A stretch of 64,000 nt of DNA, taken from NCBI GenBank assembly GCA_963836355.1, contig CAWIJO010000006.1:434001-498000 (forward strand), read 5' to 3'. Made by a program: the position numbers and the translations under genes. Shown here in pieces: positions 1-8,946 of this stretch. Every line of letters starts with the position of its first letter. The stretch's first letter is position 1. Origin of the DNA: Palsa-506 sp963836355 (lineage in GTDB: Bacteria > Actinomycetota > Actinomycetes > Streptosporangiales > Streptosporangiaceae). The notes beneath the pieces are model-generated. The model searched no databases. It saw only the letters and a list, made by a program, of their open reading frames with translations, and was not told where the DNA came from.

Positions 1-1875
1 GCCGTCGGGCGGGTTCTCGTACGGCGAATAGGCACGCAGGCAGGTGAAATCGCCCCGGTCCCGCGGGTTGCCCCATTCATCCCATTCGTTCACGGTCAAC
101 GGTATGCTCGGGTCGAGCATGGTATTGACGCAGTCGACGAATGGCACTTCAGCCACCACGGCGCGCCAGCGACCGGGCGCGCGGGAGTAGACAGCGGCCT
201 GCAGCAGCCCGCCGGCCGACAACCCGCGGGACACGATCTTGCTGCCGTCGACAAGAGCGCGCGAGCCAGCCGCGTCGCCCGCCAGCCAGTCGGCGACTGC
301 GACGAAATCGTCAAAGGTGTTCGGTTTCGCGCGCAGCCTGCCCTGGTGCCACCAGTTCCGGCCGCATTCACCGCCGCCGCGCACGTGCGCGATGGCGTAA
401 ACCAGCCCGCGGTCGAGCAGCGACGGCAGGCTGATGTCGAATTCGGGGTCCGCGCAGGATTCGTAGGCGCCGTAGCCGTAAAGCAGGCACGGGGCGCTGC
501 CGTCCAGCGCGGTACTGGCCGCGCGGGCCAGCGTGACCGGGATCCGCGTCCCGTCGGCAGCGACCGCGTGCAGCCGCTCCGTGATGTATCCGTCCGGGTC
601 ATAGCCAGCCACCTGCTGACGCCTGACTTCGGTCCGCTGGCCGGTGGCCAGCTCGAGCTCGGACCAGGCCGGCGGCTCGGTCAGCGACTCCTCGACGATG
701 ATCACGGTCCGGGCGTCGTAGTCGTCGGCGTGCGCCACCTTGATGGTGCCGGCGGGCTTCGCCAGCGGCACTTCCCGGACGCTGCCGCCGCCAGTGTCGG
801 TGATCACCAGCAGCGGCGCGCCGTCACGGCGCAGGGTGAGCAGCAGGTGACGGGCAAACACGTCGCACGAGAGCAGCCGGGTGTCCGCCCGCGCCGGGGC
901 TATCGCCGGGCAGTCCAGCTGCACCCAGTTCTCCCGGCCCGGCGCCGAGACGAGCGCGCGCATCAGCCGGAACTCGGCGGCGCCGTCGTCGGTCACCAGG
1001 TAAAGCTGGCCGCCGCGATCCTCGCGGCCGTGATCCACCCGGTACTCGACTGCGCGGCGGCGCAGCGCCACCAGGACCGGCTCGCGCTCCGGATCGGCCA
1101 TCGGGATCAGCCGGACCTCGGTGGTGTCTCGCGAGGCCGAGGTGATGATCGCCAGCGTGCCGCTGCGCGACGTGCGCAACTCGAACTCGAAGCGCGCGTC
1201 GTCCTCCGTCAGCACCAGCACGTCCGTGCCGGGCGCGGTACCGACCCGGTGCCGCCAGACCTGATACGGGCGGTGCAGTTCGTCCGGGACCAGGTAGAAG
1301 AGATAGCGCGAGTCCGCGCTCCAGGCACTGCCCGGGCAGGTACGCGGCGCCAGATCCGGCCGGATCTGCCCGGTCACCAGGTCGGTGATCCGCAGCGCGT
1401 AGACCTCGGCCCCGCTGGTGTCGACCGACCAGGCGAGCAATCTGCCGTCCGGGCTCGGCTCGCGGACTCCGACATCGGCGAAGCCGGTGGCCCTGGCGAT
1501 GATGTTCTCGTCCAGCAGCAGTTGTTCGGTGGTTTCTCCGGGTTTCGCCCTGAGGAACTGTAGATTTTCGCCTTCTTCGGGCATTCTGGTCCAGTACGCA
1601 TAACCGCGGCATGGCCACCTGACCGAGTCCTCGGCCTGGCGGGTGGTCCGCCCGGCCGCTGCGCGGAACAACTCACCGGCGAGCTCCGCCAGCGGGCGGG
1701 TACGTGCGTCGTAAAAGGCGCGCTCCGCGGTCAGGTAGTTCCGCAGGGCCGGCTCTTGCGGGTCGCGCATCCAGGCATAGCCGTCCACATCGGCGGTGCC
1801 GTGGAGTTCCCGCGTTACCGGGACGCGCGGGGCCCGCGGGGGAAGCGAGACTGCCGAGGCTGGCGAGGTTTTCGG
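1..1875 (-). CDS. ptrB: S9 family oligopeptidase B, partial (runs off the left edge)
   Basis: Serine peptidase of the prolyl oligopeptidase family S9A, cleaving short peptides after basic residues in the cytoplasm. Reading leftward from about 1818, the product starts VTRELHGTADVDGYAWMRDP, the usual N-terminal signature, passes through the beta-propeller (for example WSADSRYLFY), and reaches the alpha/beta-hydrolase domain with LLYGYGAYE and the nucleophile motif GLSAGG (Ser codon at 217-219). The C-terminus, including the catalytic Asp and His, lies outside the window. No convincing start codon is present: the frame stays open upstream through a proline-rich 15-residue repeat encoded by the 45-bp tandem repeat, up to a GTG at 2130 with no Shine-Dalgarno. 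The real N-terminus was therefore probably lost or altered at the repeat. Family assignment is firm; the start is not. Confidence 0.88.
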
Positions 1876-2055
1876 GCCTGGCGAGCTTGGCGGTGCTGGC
1901 TGGTATGACGGTCCTGGCAGGCCTGGCGAGCTTGGCGGTGCTGGCTGCTTTGACGGTCCTGGCAGGCCTGGCGAGCTTGGCGGTGCTGGCTGGTATGACG
2001 GTCCTGGCAGGCCTGGCGAGCTTGGCGGTGCTGGCTGCTTTGACGGTCCTGGTGG
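1876..2055. repeat. 45-bp tandem repeat, four copies with 90-bp higher-order period
   Basis: Four 45-bp units begin at 1876, 1921, 1966 and 2011, each opening gcctggcgagcttggcggtg. Units alternate in one short block (ctggtatgac versus ctgctttgac), so the true period is 90 bp (A-B-A-B). A degenerate fifth unit continues to about 2106, where recognisable binding-protein sequence begins. No frame is broken: on the minus strand, in frame with ptrB, a unit reads PSSPGLPGPSYQPAP. The repeat lies exactly between two divergent genes that have both lost their normal 5' ends. Confidence 0.93.
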
Positions 2056-2106
2056 GCCTGACGGGCCTGCTGGGCTCGGCCGTGCAGATGGGCATGATGG
2101 GCTTGA

Positions 2107-3721
2107 CGGGGCCTGACCTGGACCTATCACATCAGGAAGGGCGTCAAGTGGTCCGACGGCGTACCGCTGACCGCCAAGGACGTCGCCTACACCTTCACCA
2201 GGGACATCCGCCCTGGCTCCACCGAGCTGGCCGACAACACCGCCTACGTCGCGAACATCACCAGCGCGGTGGCCACCGGCCCGTACACGGTGGTGATGAA
2301 GGTCAAGAAGCCGACGCCGGGGATGAGCCGGCTGATCGTGTCGATCCTGCCCGAGCACATCTGGAAGAACGTGCCGGAAAGCAAGGTCAGCACGTTCGCG
2401 AACAGCAACCCGGTCGGCTCCGGCCCGTTCATCGTGACCAAGTACGCCGAGAACCAGTCGATCAGCATGACGGCCAACCCGCACTATTGGGGCGGCAAGC
2501 CGGGCATCTCGAACCTGATCATCCAGAAGTTCGATAACCCGAGCGCCGAGTCGTTCGCCCTGAAGAACGGCAGCATCGACTTCGCCGAGAACCTCAGCAC
2601 GCTGCTGTTCAAGTCGCTCAAGGGCGCGCCAGGCGTGACGCTCAACGACGCCCCGTCCGGGAACTTCGACGAGCTCTCGTTCAACAACGGCGCCGCGACG
2701 GTATCCGGCCATCCGATCGGCAACGGCAACCCCGCGGTCAGGGACGTCAACGTCCGGCACGCGATCAGCTACTCGATGAACCTGCCGCAACTGGTGAAGC
2801 GGGTGCTGCTGGACACCGGCTCGCCAGGCAGCTCGGTCATCCCGCCGATCTACCCGCAATTCCACTACAGCCCGCCTGCGCCGTATACGTATGACCCGGC
2901 GAAGGCCAAGCAGATCCTCACGGCGGACGGCTGGCAGCCCGGGCCTGGCGGCATCCGGGTGAAGAACGGCGAGCAGCTCAGCCTGCGGCTGTTCATCCGC
3001 AACCAGTCGCCGACAGAAAGCCAGGCGGCGCCGTACCTCAAGAGCTGGATGAACGCCATCGGCATCAAGGTGACCACCACCTTCATGTCCGACAGCCAGC
3101 TCACCCAGGTCATCGGGGACGGCGACTACGACATGTTCGTCTGGGGCTGGGGGGTCGAGCCGAACCCGGACTTCCAGCTGTCGGTCATGACCTGCGGCCA
3201 GCGGTCGGTCGGGTCCAACGGCAAGTACACGCCGGGCTGGTCGGACAGCTACTACTGCAACAAGACCTACGACAACCTCTACACCCAGCAGAAGGGCCTG
3301 GACGGCGCCGCCCGCGCCAAGGTCGTCAAGCAGATGCAGCAGATGCTGTACACCGATGACCCGTACTCGCTGCTCTACTACTACAACGACACCCAGGCCT
3401 ACCGGAGCGACCTGTTCACCGGTTACGCGCCGCAGCCGGATACCCCCAACGGGCTGCTGCTCTACCAGGAGGTCTCCTGGTGGAGCTACCGGTGCATCCG
3501 GCCGGTGGGCACCAGCCCGTCGCTAACCGACCATAACGTCGGCTGCCAGCACATCACCGGCCTGGGCAGCAAGGCCGACGCCGGGGCGACCGGCGGCGGC
3601 GGAATCCGGGATCAGCGCGCCGATGATCGGCGGCATCATCGCCCTGGTCGTACTGCTCGGCGGCGCCGCGCTGCTGCTCACCCGGCGGCGCCGGACCTCG
3701 ACCGCGGACGACCGGGAGTAA
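2107..3721 (+). pseudogene. Peptide ABC transporter substrate-binding protein (SBP_bac_5), 5'-truncated and frameshifted
   Basis: Extracytoplasmic peptide-binding component of the importer encoded just downstream. Homology begins abruptly at 2110 with GLTWTYHIRKGVKWSDG, which in intact family 5 binding proteins lies about 80-100 residues from the N-terminus, so the signal peptide and first lobe are missing. An in-frame TGA at 2104 precedes it; the first ATG is at 2269. The body is well preserved up to NVGCQHITGLG. In the ggc run at 3590-3602 the reading frame changes: the original frame continues as arginine-rich nonsense to 3732, whereas the +1 frame gives a membrane anchor GGIIALVVLLGGAALLL followed by RRRR and a TAA at 3719-3721, eight bases before the permease GTG. 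Either a decayed gene or two sequence errors; the adjacent intact importer genes favour errors. Confidence 0.82.
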
Positions 3722-3728
3722 CGACCAG

Positions 3729-4769
3729 GTGACTGCGCTCCAGCCCGGGGCCCGCCTCGATGCGCACGATCATCTTGCCACCGAGGAACGCGGGTCATCC
3801 GGCCTGGCCCGGGTGCTATGGGTGAAGATCAGCAGCGCGCTGCTGACCCTGTTTTTCGTGCTGGTCTGCAACTTCTTCCTGTTCCGGGTGCTGCCTGCTA
3901 ACCCGGCGAAGAACCTGACCAGGAACAACGCGCTGACCGCGTCGCAGCTGGCGGCGATCAACAAGACCTTCGGGCTCGGCCTGCCGCTGCCACAGCAGTT
4001 CTGGAACTACCTGGTGCAGACCGCGGGCGGAAACCTCGGCCGGTCGTTCGTGAACCAGGAGCCGGTCGGTCAGCTGATCATGGATCATCTGTGGCCCACC
4101 GTGCTGCTCGTCGGCACCGCCACCGTGCTTTCCACGATCATCGGCGTGTGGATCGGCATCCGCGGCGGATGGAACCGGGGCGGCACGTTCGACCGCAACT
4201 CAACCGCGGTGTGCAACACGCTGTATGCGATGCCTGACTTCTGGCTCGGCATGGTGCTGCTGATCGCGTTCGCCTCCAAAGTCGCGCTGTTTCCCACGGC
4301 CGGCATGCACAATCCGGCCGGCGGCGGCACCGGGCTGGCGAACCTGGCCGACTTGCTCTGGCACCTCACCCTGCCGTGCATCGTGCTGACGCTGGTCTAC
4401 CTGGCGGAATACTCGCTGGTGATGCGGTCATCGCTGATCGACGAGCTCGGGGCGGACTACCTGACCACGGCGCGGGCCAAGGGCCTGCGCGATGACCTGG
4501 TCCGGCGCAGGCATGCCGTGCCGAACGCGCTGCTGCCGTCGGTCACGCTGATCATGCTGAACCTGGGCTTCGTGATTTCCGGGGCGATCACCACGGAGGT
4601 GGTGTTCTCCTGGCCAGGGCTCGGGCAGCTGTCATTCCAGGCGCTCAATGCCCCGGACTACCCGGTGCTTGAGGGCACCTTCCTGCTGTTCTCGGCCGCG
4701 GTGATCGCCGCCAACGTGATCGGTGACCTGCTGCTGACCGTCTTCGACCCCCGGGTGCGGAACGCATGA
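3729..4769 (+). CDS. dppB: Peptide/nickel ABC transporter permease, DppB type
   Basis: First membrane subunit of a dipeptide/oligopeptide ABC importer, 346 residues with GTG start. A cytoplasmic N-terminus is followed by a first transmembrane segment near residue 40, the characteristic external loop LPANPAKNLTRNNALTA, then the binding-protein-dependent transport permease domain (about residues 110-340) with the EAA-type coupling loop DYLTTARAKGLRDDLVRRRH that docks on the ATPases. The gene follows the binding-protein stop by 7 bp and overlaps the next permease by 4 bp (ATGA), so the set is surely one operon with coupled translation. Peptide specificity cannot be told from permeases; nickel or opine uptake would look similar. 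Confidence 0.93.
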   Translation: MTALQPGARLDAHDHLATEERGSSGLARVLWVKISSALLTLFFVLVCNFFLFRVLPANPAKNLTRNNALTASQLAAINKTFGLGLPLPQQFWNYLVQTAGGNLGRSFVNQEPVGQLIMDHLWPTVLLVGTATVLSTIIGVWIGIRGGWNRGGTFDRNSTAVCNTLYAMPDFWLGMVLLIAFASKVALFPTAGMHNPAGGGTGLANLADLLWHLTLPCIVLTLVYLAEYSLVMRSSLIDELGADYLTTARAKGLRDDLVRRRHAVPNALLPSVTLIMLNLGFVISGAITTEVVFSWPGLGQLSFQALNAPDYPVLEGTFLLFSAAVIAANVIGDLLLTVFDPRVRNA

Positions 4770-5689
4770 GCGCCCCCGCCGCCCCCGCCCCCGCCGCGGT
4801 GCCATCCGCCCGGCAGATCGCCAGGGTGCGGCGGCGCCGGGCGCTGGCCCGGTTCTGGCGGGAGTACCGGAAGGACCGGGGCGGGATGATCGGCCTCGTA
4901 ATCCTCGCCGTGATGGTCGTCGTCGCCCTCGCCGCGCCGCTGCTGGCGGATTCCAGCGGTCTCAATGCGGCCGCCGCCACCTATCCGGCCAACGCCGGCC
5001 CGGGCTGGCATTACCCGCTCGGCACGGACGCCGACGGCCGCTCGGTGCTGACCGCGCTGATCTGGGGATCGCGGATCTCGCTGCTGATCGGGTTTACCGC
5101 GACGTTCCTGTCCATGGTGATCGGCGCGATCATCGGGATCATGGCCGGGCACTTCGGCCGGATCACCGACAACCTGCTGATGCGGGTCACCGACTGGTTC
5201 CTGGTGGTGCCGTTCCTGCCGCTGGCGATCGTGCTGGCGCGCACGCTCGGGCCATCGCTCGGCGTGATCATCTTCGTGATCGGCGTCACGTCCTGGGCGG
5301 GCACCGCACGGATCATCAGAGCCCAGGCGCTCGCCGTCGAGACCCGCCCGTACCTGGAACGCTCCCGCGCTCTCGGCGCGGGGCACTGGCACCTGATGTC
5401 CAGGCACGTGCTGCCTAACGTGATGCCGCTGCTGCTGGCCAACACGATCCTGACCGTCGCGGGGGTCATCCTGGCCGAGACCACGTTGTCGTTCCTCGGC
5501 CTCGGTGACCCGCTGCGGCCGTCCTGGGGCGAGATGCTGAACGAGGCATTCTTCACCGGCGGCGGCTCGGCGGGCAACCAGCTGTGGCTGATCGCGCCCG
5601 GCGTGGCGATCATCACGGTGGTGATGGGCTTCACGCTGTGCGGGCACGCGCTTGAGACGGTGTTCGACCCCAAGCTGCGGGAGCGATGA
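4766..5689 (+). CDS. dppC: Peptide/nickel ABC transporter permease, DppC type
   Basis: Second membrane subunit, 307 residues. It has the short N-terminal OppC_N segment with a transmembrane helix (MIGLVILAVMVVVALAAPLL, about residues 36-55), the conserved YPLGTDADGRSVLTALIWGSRISLLIG stretch (given in part: LGTDADGRSV), and a C-terminal permease domain whose coupling loop reads LERSRALGAGHWHLMSRHVL. Overlaps of 4 bp on both sides bind it to dppB and the first ATPase. It should pair with DppB to form the translocation pore. Confidence 0.93.
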   Translation: MSAPAAPAPAAVPSARQIARVRRRRALARFWREYRKDRGGMIGLVILAVMVVVALAAPLLADSSGLNAAAATYPANAGPGWHYPLGTDADGRSVLTALIWGSRISLLIGFTATFLSMVIGAIIGIMAGHFGRITDNLLMRVTDWFLVVPFLPLAIVLARTLGPSLGVIIFVIGVTSWAGTARIIRAQALAVETRPYLERSRALGAGHWHLMSRHVLPNVMPLLLANTILTVAGVILAETTLSFLGLGDPLRPSWGEMLNEAFFTGGGSAGNQLWLIAPGVAIITVVMGFTLCGHALETVFDPKLRER

Positions 5690-6717
5690 TGGCCCTGATC
5701 GAGCTGCGCGACCTCGCGGTCACCTACCAGACGGCCGGCGGCGAGGTACCCGCCGTGCGCGGAGTCAGCCTGGCCCTGGACGCCGGCCAGACGATGGGCA
5801 TCGCGGGCGAGTCCGGCTCCGGCAAGTCGACCATCGCCGCGGCCATCCTTCGGCTGCTGCCGCGCAGCGCGAAGGTCAGCGGCCAGATCATCTTCGAGGG
5901 CACCGACATCCTGACGATGAACTGGGGCAGGCTGCGCGCGGTGCGGTGGGCAGGCGCGTCGATCGTGTTCCAGGGCGCGATGCACTCGCTCAACCCGGTG
6001 CAGCGGATCGGCAGGCAGATCGCCGAGCCGATCCTGCTGCACGAGCAGGGGGTGACACCGGCGGCCGCTGAGAAACGGGCCAAGGACCTGCTCTGGCAGG
6101 TCGGCCTGTCCGGCTGGCGGGCGGCCAGCTACCCGCACGAGCTGTCCGGCGGGCAGAAGCAGCGCGTCATGATCGCGATGGCACTGGCCTGCGGGCCGCA
6201 CCTGATCGTGGCCGACGAGCCGACCACGGCGCTGGACGTGATGATCCAGGCCCAGGTGCTCAACCTGATCAAGGGCCTGGTGGAGCAGCGCGGCATCAGC
6301 ATGATCATGATCAGCCACGACCTGTCCGTGCTGTCCGCCACCTGCCAACGGCTCGCCGTGATGTACGCCGGCCAGATCGTCGAGGAAGGCCCGGCGCACC
6401 AGGTCTTCACCGCCGCCCGCCATCCCTACGCCGAGGCGCTGGCCTGGGCGTTCCCGGTGATCGGCGACCAGCGGTCCCGGCTGAGCCCGCGCGGCCTCGG
6501 CGGCGATTGCCCCGACCCTGCCGACGTGCCGCCGGGCTGCTCGTTCCACCCGCGCTGCGCGGTAGCCGAACCCGAGTGCTCGTCGGTGCATACCGAACTC
6601 TGGCCGGCCGGGCCGGGACGGGTTGCCGCCTGCATCCGGGTACTTCCCGGTGGCGCCGGCGAGTACCACCGACCATCCGTTTCAGATGCTGAACAATCGC
6701 CTGGCGAGGCAGTCTGA
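5686..6717 (+). CDS. dppD: Peptide ABC transporter ATP-binding protein, DppD type
   Basis: Cytoplasmic ATPase subunit, 343 residues. Walker A GESGSGKST lies at residues 41-49, the signature LSGGQKQR around 150, Walker B LIVADEPTTALD around 170, and the H-loop SHD near 205. After the nucleotide-binding domain comes the oligopeptide/dipeptide C-terminal extension with the cysteine-containing PPGCSFHPRC motif, which in some relatives holds an Fe-S cluster. It overlaps dppC by 4 bp and dppF by one base, as expected for a heterodimeric ATPase pair. Confidence 0.94.
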   Translation: MMALIELRDLAVTYQTAGGEVPAVRGVSLALDAGQTMGIAGESGSGKSTIAAAILRLLPRSAKVSGQIIFEGTDILTMNWGRLRAVRWAGASIVFQGAMHSLNPVQRIGRQIAEPILLHEQGVTPAAAEKRAKDLLWQVGLSGWRAASYPHELSGGQKQRVMIAMALACGPHLIVADEPTTALDVMIQAQVLNLIKGLVEQRGISMIMISHDLSVLSATCQRLAVMYAGQIVEEGPAHQVFTAARHPYAEALAWAFPVIGDQRSRLSPRGLGGDCPDPADVPPGCSFHPRCAVAEPECSSVHTELWPAGPGRVAACIRVLPGGAGEYHRPSVSDAEQSPGEAV

Positions 6718-7775
6718 TGACGATGGCAGCCAGCCCCGGGCCGGCCCGCCGCGGTGACGCCGGCCAGCCCATGCTGTCCGCGGCCGGGGTCACGGTGCGG
6801 TTCGCCGGGCGGGGGCGGGGCCGCGGCAAGGCGGCAGCGCGGGCGGTGGACGGCGTCAACCTGGATATCGCCGCGGGCGAGATTGTCGCGCTGGTCGGCG
6901 AGTCCGGTTGCGGCAAGACCACGCTGGCGCGCACCATGCTCGGCCTGGAACGGCCGACCGGCGGCGAGATCAGGTACCAGGGCTCGGCGCTGGCGTACCG
7001 GACCTCGGCGCTGCGCGGCTACCGTCGAGCGGTCCAGCTCGTGCTGCAGGACCCGACCGGGTCGCTGAACCCCAGGCACACCGTGTACGAGGCGGTCGCC
7101 GAGGGGGTCCGGATCCACAAGCTTGGCAACGAGGAGGGCCGGGTCGCCGACGCGCTGGCCCGCTGCGGGCTGCGGCCGCCGGAGCGGTTCTTCCAGCGCT
7201 ACCCGCACGAGCTGTCCGGCGGGCAGCGGCAGCGGGTGGTGATCGCCGGCGCGCTGGTGCTTGAACCGCGGGTGCTGGTCGCCGACGAGCCGGTCGCCTC
7301 GCTGGACGCGTCGGTCCGCGGCGAGATCCTCGCCCTGCTGCTCAAGCTGCGCGACGACCTCGGCCTGGCCGCCCTCGTGGTTACCCACGACCTCGGGCTG
7401 GCCTGGAACATCGCCGACCGGCTGGCGGTGATGTACCTGGGCCGGATCGTCGAGATGGGCACGCCGGAGCAGGTATTCGCCAGCCCGCGGCATCCGTACA
7501 CCAGGGCGCTGATGTCGGTGCTGCCCGAGTCGCCGATACCGCCGGTCGTGCTCACCGGGGAACCGCCGGACGCCACCAGTATCCCGGCCGGCTGCCGGTT
7601 CCACCCGCGCTGCCCAGCGCTGGCTGACGGCTCGGCCGCCGCGGCCGGCGTGGCGGACAGCTGCACCGGGGCCGCGCTGCCCGTGCTGCCGGCCGCTTTG
7701 CCGCGCGGTGGCAGCATGGTGTCCTGCCACCTCGCCGCCGTCCGAGCCGAGCCTGCCGCCCCGGCCGTGCCTTGA
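6717..7775 (+). CDS. dppF: Peptide ABC transporter ATP-binding protein, DppF type
   Basis: Second ATPase subunit, 352 residues. Walker A GESGCGKTT is at residues 61-69, the signature LSGGQRQR and Walker B VLVADEPVASLD follow, and the C-terminus again carries the oligopeptide domain (PAGCRFHPRCPAL). A glycine/arginine-rich insert GRGRGRGK sits before the first conserved strand. It closes the importer operon; its stop is followed at once by a strong hairpin and a convergent gene. Confidence 0.94.
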   Translation: MTMAASPGPARRGDAGQPMLSAAGVTVRFAGRGRGRGKAAARAVDGVNLDIAAGEIVALVGESGCGKTTLARTMLGLERPTGGEIRYQGSALAYRTSALRGYRRAVQLVLQDPTGSLNPRHTVYEAVAEGVRIHKLGNEEGRVADALARCGLRPPERFFQRYPHELSGGQRQRVVIAGALVLEPRVLVADEPVASLDASVRGEILALLLKLRDDLGLAALVVTHDLGLAWNIADRLAVMYLGRIVEMGTPEQVFASPRHPYTRALMSVLPESPIPPVVLTGEPPDATSIPAGCRFHPRCPALADGSAAAAGVADSCTGAALPVLPAALPRGGSMVSCHLAAVRAEPAAPAVP

Positions 7776-7776
7776 T

Positions 7777-7811
7777 GCTGGCCGGCCCCAGGTCAGGCCC
7801 GGCCGGCCAGC
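7777..7811. terminator. Hairpin between convergent dppF and P1 peptidase genes
   Basis: GCTGGCCGGCC (7777-7787) pairs perfectly with GGCCGGCCAGC (7801-7811) across a 13-base loop. It starts two bases after the dppF stop and its loop holds the stop codon of the convergent peptidase. No T-tract, but actinobacterial intrinsic terminators often lack one. A bidirectional terminator is the likely role. Confidence 0.6.
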
Positions 7812-8914
7812 CGGAGCAGCTCGCTGACCTGGTCGGCCGGCAGGCCGTAGCTGGTGTTGCCGTCCCGCCCGGTCACCGTCGGCGCGGCGAGCAGGCAGTT
7901 GAGCACTGCTTCCTCGGTAGCCTCGACGACGGCGGCAAAGTAGGGATCAAGATCATTATTTTTAACGGGGGCTACGCCGGCGGCTGCCTGCCCGCGCGGC
8001 GCGCGCAGCCCGGTTGCCAGGGCGAGGAAGATCTCGCCGCTGGCATGGTGCCCGGTCGACCCGGTCCTGGCCAGACCGAGACCGGCTCTCCTGGCCAGCC
8101 GTTCGCATCCGGCGGAATCCAGCGGGCCGTCGGTGAGGACCACCACGATGCAGGAGCCGGCCGGCCGCGGCTGGCTGTTCCCGGGTCCGGCTCCCGGTCC
8201 GGCTCCCGGTCCGGCTCCGGGCACGGCGGGCGGCGGGAGCAGCCGCCCGGCCGGCCGGCCGTCAATGGTCAGCCGCTCGCGCTCGCCGAAGTTGGCCAGC
8301 AGCAGCACGCCTACCGTATGGCCGGACGGCAGCAGCCGGGACGCAGTGCCGATACCGCCCTTGTAACCGAGGCAGCTCATGCCGGTGCCCGCCCCGACCG
8401 CGCCCTGCGGTGGCGGCAGGCTGGCCGGCTGCCTGGCGGCAGCGAGGGCGGCTGCCACGTCGGCGGCGGTTACCTGCATCCGGCGCGGGTCGGAGAGGAA
8501 GCTGTCGTCGCATTCGGCCACGATCGGGATAATCACGTCTTCGGTGCCGATGGCCGGCTCCTCGGCCATCAGCAGCTCGCAGGCCGCGTCGTAGACCCGG
8601 CCTACCTGCATGGTGGAGGTGAGGAAGACAGGTGTCTCGGCCAATCCCCATTCGCTGGCGGCCAGGAAGCCAGTGCACTCGCCTGCGCCGTTGAGCACCG
8701 AGCCGCCGGCCGGGACCGGGCGGCGGAAGAGGTTCCCGCCGGGATCCAGCACAGTGACGCCGGTCCTGGCGATGCCACGGCCGACCGGCGGCTCCGGCTC
8801 GTCCCGCCAGACGGTGGCGTGCCCGACGCCGACGCCCGGCACGTCGGTGATCGATCCGATCGGCCCGGATGGCAGCACGCCGATCCGGATGCCGAGGTCA
8901 GCTGCTCGCGTCAT
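7793..8914 (-). CDS. P1 family peptidase (DmpA / L-aminopeptidase D-esterase family)
   Basis: N-terminal nucleophile hydrolase of family P1 (S58), 373 residues; known members remove N-terminal residues from peptides or beta-peptides. Diagnostic stretches are the N-terminal GSITDVPGVGVGHATVW, the central GTGMSCLGYKGGIGTASR and the motif AGSCIVVVLTDGPL. In DmpA the precursor autocleaves before the serine of the equivalent G-S pair; here that is Gly253-Ser254, close to Gly249-Ser250 of DmpA. Just before the cleavage site a low-complexity insert repeats PGAG (encoded by a 12-bp repeat at 8186-8221), an unusual extension of the loop that becomes the alpha-subunit C-terminus. The gene faces the importer operon and is divergent from the next gene by 32 bp; a role in degrading imported peptides is plausible but inferred. 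Confidence 0.9.
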   Translation of the reverse strand: MTRAADLGIRIGVLPSGPIGSITDVPGVGVGHATVWRDEPEPPVGRGIARTGVTVLDPGGNLFRRPVPAGGSVLNGAGECTGFLAASEWGLAETPVFLTSTMQVGRVYDAACELLMAEEPAIGTEDVIIPIVAECDDSFLSDPRRMQVTAADVAAALAAARQPASLPPPQGAVGAGTGMSCLGYKGGIGTASRLLPSGHTVGVLLLANFGERERLTIDGRPAGRLLPPPAVPGAGPGAGPGAGPGNSQPRPAGSCIVVVLTDGPLDSAGCERLARRAGLGLARTGSTGHHASGEIFLALATGLRAPRGQAAAGVAPVKNNDLDPYFAAVVEATEEAVLNCLLAAPTVTGRDGNTSYGLPADQVSELLRLAGRA

Positions 8915-8946
8915 CCAGCGATCATGCCCCAGCGCGGGCGTCGCTG

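Noticed and set aside
1673..2116. Collagen-like or Leu/Ala-rich proteins encoded by the 45-bp repeat
   Set aside because: All frames are open in the repeat because its unit is a multiple of three without stops; none continues into a recognisable domain except the ptrB frame.
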